DNA from: an uncultured Oscillospiraceae bacterium
Lineage (GTDB): Bacteria > Bacillota_A > Clostridia > Oscillospirales > Oscillospiraceae
Direction of reading: 5' to 3'
DNA: 7,412 nucleotides
NCBI GenBank assembly: GCA_947631215.1
Contig: CANRKN010000100.1
Location: forward strand, 1-7,412
Below, piece after piece: positions 4,687 through 7,412 of this stretch; positions within the stretch are counted from its first letter, which is position 1; each line of letters starts with the position of its first letter. The notes below the pieces were generated by a model. That model was not told the DNA's origin. It ran no database searches and saw only the letters and a program-made list of their open reading frames with translations. The translations under genes were made by a program, and so were the position numbers.

Positions 4687-6293
4687 GCGCCCGCCTCCAA
4701 TCGTGCCAGCCGCTGTTCCAGCTGGCGTATTTTCATGTGCAGCAGGGGGATCAATTCGGCGTAGCCGATGCCCATCTGCCCGGTGCCGTCCTCGCCCGCC
4801 AGCGCGGCCGCGTCCTCCCGGCCCATCCCGGCGCGGCCCAGAGCCGCCTCCATCTCCTGGGCGATGTAGCCCCAGTGGAGGGGCGCGGCCGGCCGCTCCT
4901 CTCTGTAGCGGTAGACCACCGGCCGCAGCTCATCCAGCAGCCGCAGGTACCGCTCCGGCATGTCGGCGACGTCCTTCTTGATGTCCCGGTCGGAGCCGTA
5001 GGACGGCGTGTGCTCCATGGAGATGACCGAACCGTTGATGCGCGCGCCGACGCTTTTGCCCCGGGGGACGTAACCCAGCACAACCGAAGGCATCTGGTTG
5101 TAGTTCGTGCTGGCGTAGAGCAGTTCAATGTTGCCCGACCCGGGAGAGCCAAATATGCCGACGGACGCCGTGTAATTTTCGGGCGTCAGATACATGTTGC
5201 CGTTCACCGTCGCGGCGACGTCGTATGGTTTGTCCGGGCTGTCCTCGTCGTATGAACCGCCGCCCCCCACCATGGTCACGTTGTTTGCCGTCATGTTATA
5301 GCTATGCACGCTGCCGTTGGCCGTGACCGTCAGATTGTCGCTGTCCACCATGAACGTCTTGTTGTAGAAGTGCATGGAACCGCTGGTGATGGTAACGTCG
5401 GTGTCGTCACTGGCCACCGCCTCGCGCACCTTGGAAAGGTCGATGGTGCCGGCGCTGCCGTTGGACAGCTTTATCGTGGCCTTGCCGCCCAGGGAGCCGT
5501 CCACGCTCAGGGTGATGTCGTTGTCCGTCTGCTCTATCCTGCTGACCCGGCCGTCCAGGCCGTCTATCTCGCTTTTAAAGGACTTTGACGTGAGCTCCAG
5601 CGACCCAACCCGCCCGTCGACGCCCTCTATCTTTCCGGTCAGGCTCTTCGAGGTGAGTTCCAGCGACCCGATATCCCCTTCGGCGCTCTCGATGCGGCCT
5701 TCCAGGCTCTTTGACGTCTGCTTCAAAGTGGACACGTCGCCGTTCAGGCCCCGCACGGTGCCGGTGATACCGTCCAGCGTCACATCCAGCTCGGCCATCC
5801 GGTCATCCACCAGGCTCTCCACGCCCAGGCGTATCTCGTCGGACTTTTTGTCGATGTAGCTGCGCGACTGGGCCAGCTTGCGCTCGATGCGCCGGTCATA
5901 GGTATCGGCCACGCCGTACTCGTGGTCGATCTCGCTGTCCGCCGGCGCGCCGATCCGGCACAGGCGTCCGGAGCCCAGCACCATCTGCCGGCTGGCCAGC
6001 AGGGTGTATACCCCGTTCAGCGTCACCCCGTCCCCCAGCTCCGCCTCCGGGTCCATGACCGCGTTCTCCGCGTCGTAGGCCGTATAGCTCCGGCCCTGCA
6101 GCTGCTGAAGCAAAGCGTCCGCCATGGCCTGGGTCCCGTAAGGGCAGGTGATCTCCATGACGCAGCCGCCCATATCCCCCGCCCGGTATTCGTGCTCCTC
6201 GTCCACGACGAGGGCGATGCCGTCCACCGCCCGGGTAGGGCCGCAGCCCTCATACCGGCTCATGCGCCGGCCGATGTACTGTTTTCCGTTCAT
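4683..6293 (-). CDS. Phage tail fibre/hub protein with C-terminal S74 self-cleaving chaperone
   Basis: The product has 536 aa. The ATG at 6293 overlaps the preceding stop as ATGA. Residues 1-127 look like the C-terminal half of a tail hub (DPEAELGDGVTLNGVYT at 81-97, IGAPADSEIDHEY at 114-126). Residues 130-180 are helical. Residues 186-262 hold 21-residue coiled-coil repeats, suggesting a trimeric shaft. Residues 263-430 are Gly/Ser/Thr/Asn-rich and beta-like. Residues 431-536 match the Peptidase_S74 intramolecular chaperone of endosialidase-type tail proteins: SYGSDRDIKKDV, RPVVYRYRE, HWGYIAQEMEAAL, IGYAELIPLL and a final helix KIRQLEQRLARLE. In that family the domain aids trimer folding and cuts itself off just before the Ser of the Ser-Asp motif, here Ser434, which would release 103 residues. 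It is therefore probably the receptor-binding fibre of a siphovirus-type tail. Confidence 0.85.
   Translation of the reverse strand: MNGKQYIGRRMSRYEGCGPTRAVDGIALVVDEEHEYRAGDMGGCVMEITCPYGTQAMADALLQQLQGRSYTAYDAENAVMDPEAELGDGVTLNGVYTLLASRQMVLGSGRLCRIGAPADSEIDHEYGVADTYDRRIERKLAQSRSYIDKKSDEIRLGVESLVDDRMAELDVTLDGITGTVRGLNGDVSTLKQTSKSLEGRIESAEGDIGSLELTSKSLTGKIEGVDGRVGSLELTSKSFKSEIDGLDGRVSRIEQTDNDITLSVDGSLGGKATIKLSNGSAGTIDLSKVREAVASDDTDVTITSGSMHFYNKTFMVDSDNLTVTANGSVHSYNMTANNVTMVGGGGSYDEDSPDKPYDVAATVNGNMYLTPENYTASVGIFGSPGSGNIELLYASTNYNQMPSVVLGYVPRGKSVGARINGSVISMEHTPSYGSDRDIKKDVADMPERYLRLLDELRPVVYRYREERPAAPLHWGYIAQEMEAALGRAGMGREDAAALAGEDGTGQMGIGYAELIPLLHMKIRQLEQRLARLEAGA
5484..5738 (-). repeat. 63-bp tandem repeats encoding a 21-residue coiled-coil unit
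   Basis: Three full units cover residues 186-206, 207-227 and 228-248 of the tail fibre (bases 5738-5550). A diverged fourth follows at 249-270. The consensus is a short polar start (D/R-V/I-x-S/T-L), then xxTSKSLxxxIExxxG. Twenty-one residues equal three heptads, fitting a trimeric coiled-coil stalk. Copies differ at many bases, so this is an older expansion rather than a fresh slippage product. Confidence 0.8.
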
Positions 6294-6925
6294 ACCAGTA
6301 TCCGCACGCCGCCGAAGGTGATGGCGCCGCCCTCCTCTTCTATGAGATAGTGTGTCTCCGGGGGCATGGATCCGAACAGCGGCGCCAGCAGCAGCCGCCC
6401 CGCCGCCGTCACCAGCCAGTTGCCCCCGTGGGCCGCGGCGATGTAGCCCAGTACCTCCCGCATGGTGTACCCCGCCGCCGGGTAGTCCACCGTGTACGCG
6501 CCGTTGAAGGCGCACCGGGGGTCCAGGCTGGTGCCCATGGCCGCGGCGATGAGCCGGGCCGCCCGCTCCATGGTCATGGGGAAGGCACTCTCATCCCCCG
6601 GCTCCCACACCCGCTCCGCCGCCATCATGACGTCGTAGCAGGTGATCGTCATCTTCCCGTCCCGCTCGGCGCGCTCGTCTATCCAAAATGTCCCCAGGGG
6701 TATCCACGTTGTCTCGCCCTTGTCCCGGGCCCATGCCCAGACCTGGGCCATGCGGGGCGGCGCTTCGGTGGGGTGGAAGGTCATGGTGAACACGGCGCAG
6801 GCAGTGTTGCCCACGCTCACCGTGTCGAACAGCGCCTGGTTCAGCTCCGCCGCCTCGATGCGGTCCATGCCGTAGGTCACGCCCGCTACGTCAACCTGGT
6901 ATTCCCGTTCACCCATCGACTTCAT
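6290..6925 (-). CDS. Phage tail protein, N-terminal part of a hub-like module
   Basis: The product has 211 aa. The ATG at 6925 overlaps the upstream stop as ATGA. This was chosen over the longer frame reaching 7039 because that extension runs through the preceding gene. An ATG three codons in, at 6916, is a possible alternative. Features seen: a beta-rich start (EYQVDVAGVTYGMD), VWAWARDKGETTWIPLGTFWID at about 62-83, KMTITCYDVMMAAE at 91-104, and YTMREVLGYIAAAHGGNWLVT at 153-173 followed by GRLLLAPL. The MTITCYD and REVLGYIAAxxGGN segments are typical of central tail proteins of gut Firmicute siphoprophages. The next gene supplies what looks like the rest of the same module, so the hub seems to be encoded as two polypeptides. 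There is no membrane segment. Assignment to the tail tip/baseplate is by context and motif, without structural proof. Confidence 0.72.
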   Translation of the reverse strand: MKSMGEREYQVDVAGVTYGMDRIEAAELNQALFDTVSVGNTACAVFTMTFHPTEAPPRMAQVWAWARDKGETTWIPLGTFWIDERAERDGKMTITCYDVMMAAERVWEPGDESAFPMTMERAARLIAAAMGTSLDPRCAFNGAYTVDYPAAGYTMREVLGYIAAAHGGNWLVTAAGRLLLAPLFGSMPPETHYLIEEEGGAITFGGVRILV

Positions 6926-7299
6926 ATCGGGTCCACCCCCACCATATTGAACGTCAAACTGTCGTACCGCTCCCTGGCCTCGTTCCACCGGCCCACAGCC
7001 AGAGAACCCTTGCCCACGTAGAACCGCCCATCCCGCCATGTGCCGTAGTAGGGGGACATGTAGTGAAGGGTGAAGGGCTTGCCCAGGGCCACCACCTGGA
7101 GGATGGTCCGCATCTCCTCTTTGGTGAGCCAGGTGGCCGTGTAGCTGAAGGACTCCACCGTGAACATGGGCGTCGAATAAAGCGTACCGTTCATGGCCCG
7201 GGTAGAGTCCTCGGTGTAAGTGGTTTCAAAATCATACCCCAGCCCCTCGTCAGGCTGGCGGATGATGATACCGTTCAGCGTGATGTATTCCTGCGCCAT
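6922..7299 (-). CDS. Small phage tail protein, DUF6711-like
   Basis: The product has 125 aa. The ATG at 7299 shares one base with the upstream stop (TAATG), with GGGAGGGG at 7306-7313 just upstream. It begins EYITLNGIIIRQPDEGLGYDF, then STRAMNGTLYSTPMFTVESFSYTATWLTKEEM (about 32-63) and TILQVVALGKPFTLHYMSPYYGTWRDGRFYVG (about 65-96), ending DSLTFNMVGVDPI. The order of an N-terminal decoration of the target peptide, a Trp-containing middle, a YMSPYYG turn and a terminal LTFNMV strand resembles the small tail proteins annotated as DUF6711. Its place between tape measure and hub genes is where a distal tail or tail-terminator-like protein is expected. It is all-beta by appearance, cytoplasmic until assembled, with no signal peptide. 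The family name is from memory and unverified. Confidence 0.68.
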   Translation of the reverse strand: MAQEYITLNGIIIRQPDEGLGYDFETTYTEDSTRAMNGTLYSTPMFTVESFSYTATWLTKEEMRTILQVVALGKPFTLHYMSPYYGTWRDGRFYVGKGSLAVGRWNEARERYDSLTFNMVGVDPI

Positions 7300-7412
7300 T
7301 ATCGATCCCCTCCCAGCATGAACGGGTTGCGCCCTGTGGTCCGGCGGGCCGCCTGGCCCTCGCTGATGACCTTCTCAAAGAGCACCCTGCCGTCCAGCTC
7401 GCCGATGAACGT
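7299..7412 (-). CDS. C-terminus of a probable phage tail tape measure protein (partial)
   Basis: Only the last 37 residues and the TAA (7301-7299) are in the window; the rest lies to the right. The visible part reads TFIGELDGRVLFEKVISEGQ and then a basic tail with TTGRNPFMLGGDR. A strand-turn segment with LDGRVL followed by a short helix and a basic TGRNP end is common at the C-terminus of tape measure proteins of Firmicute siphoprophages. Position fits: the tape measure gene usually precedes the distal tail and hub genes. The stop overlaps the next start as TAATG. With so little sequence the call rests largely on context. Confidence 0.55.
   Translation of the reverse strand, partial: TFIGELDGRVLFEKVISEGQAARRTTGRNPFMLGGDR

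Noticed and set aside
4455..5255. 266-codon plus-strand frame over the fibre gene 3' end
   Set aside because: It is antisense to the S74 domain and the six-Cys protein, both of which have clear motifs and coupled starts.
5484..5738. CRISPR-like regular repeats
   Set aside because: The 63-bp units are contiguous, diverged and in frame with heptad spacing; there are no unique spacers of constant length.

Overview
All recognisable genes lie on the minus strand, so the window reads biologically from right to left. The strong AGGAGG-type ribosome sites, sigma-70/SigA-type promoters, a Gram-positive style secreted protein with FIVAR-like repeats, and the GC-rich codons suggest a gut-type Firmicute (Clostridia, possibly Oscillospirales-like). 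The taxonomy is an inference from style, not a sequence match.

Right part (7412 to 4474): the end of a siphovirus-type tail operon. The genes overlap by one to four bases and look translationally coupled. They are the C-terminus of a probable tape measure protein, a 125-aa tail protein (DUF6711-like), a 211-aa hub-like tail protein, a 536-aa tail fibre/hub protein with a repetitive coiled coil and a C-terminal S74 self-cleaving chaperone domain, and a 70-aa six-cysteine protein.

Middle (4473 to 3318): a 279-aa tyrosine recombinase with all catalytic residues, compact and Xer-like in size. Its upstream region is the most interesting part of the window. A perfect consensus promoter (TTGACA, 17 bp, TATAAT) drives a transcript of about 123 nt that ends at an almost ideal intrinsic terminator, 44 bases before the recombinase start. 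This is either an attenuated leader of the recombinase mRNA or an independent small RNA. A 9-bp inverted repeat flanks the promoter and leader and touches the recombinase ribosome site, so an invertible promoter is a weaker possibility.

Left part (3317 to 1): after the recombinase terminator comes a second strong promoter. It drives a roughly 110-nt 5' untranslated region with a large, wobble-conserving stem-loop structure, then a secreted protein of more than 1003 aa that runs off the left edge. That protein has a signal peptide, an acidic Pro/Glu-rich spacer, a long unrecognised middle and at least three FIVAR-like repeats. Its highly structured leader suggests strong or post-transcriptionally controlled expression.

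The layout looks like one end of a prophage or prophage remnant next to a host surface-protein gene. No holin, endolysin, tRNA, CRISPR array or insertion sequence is visible.
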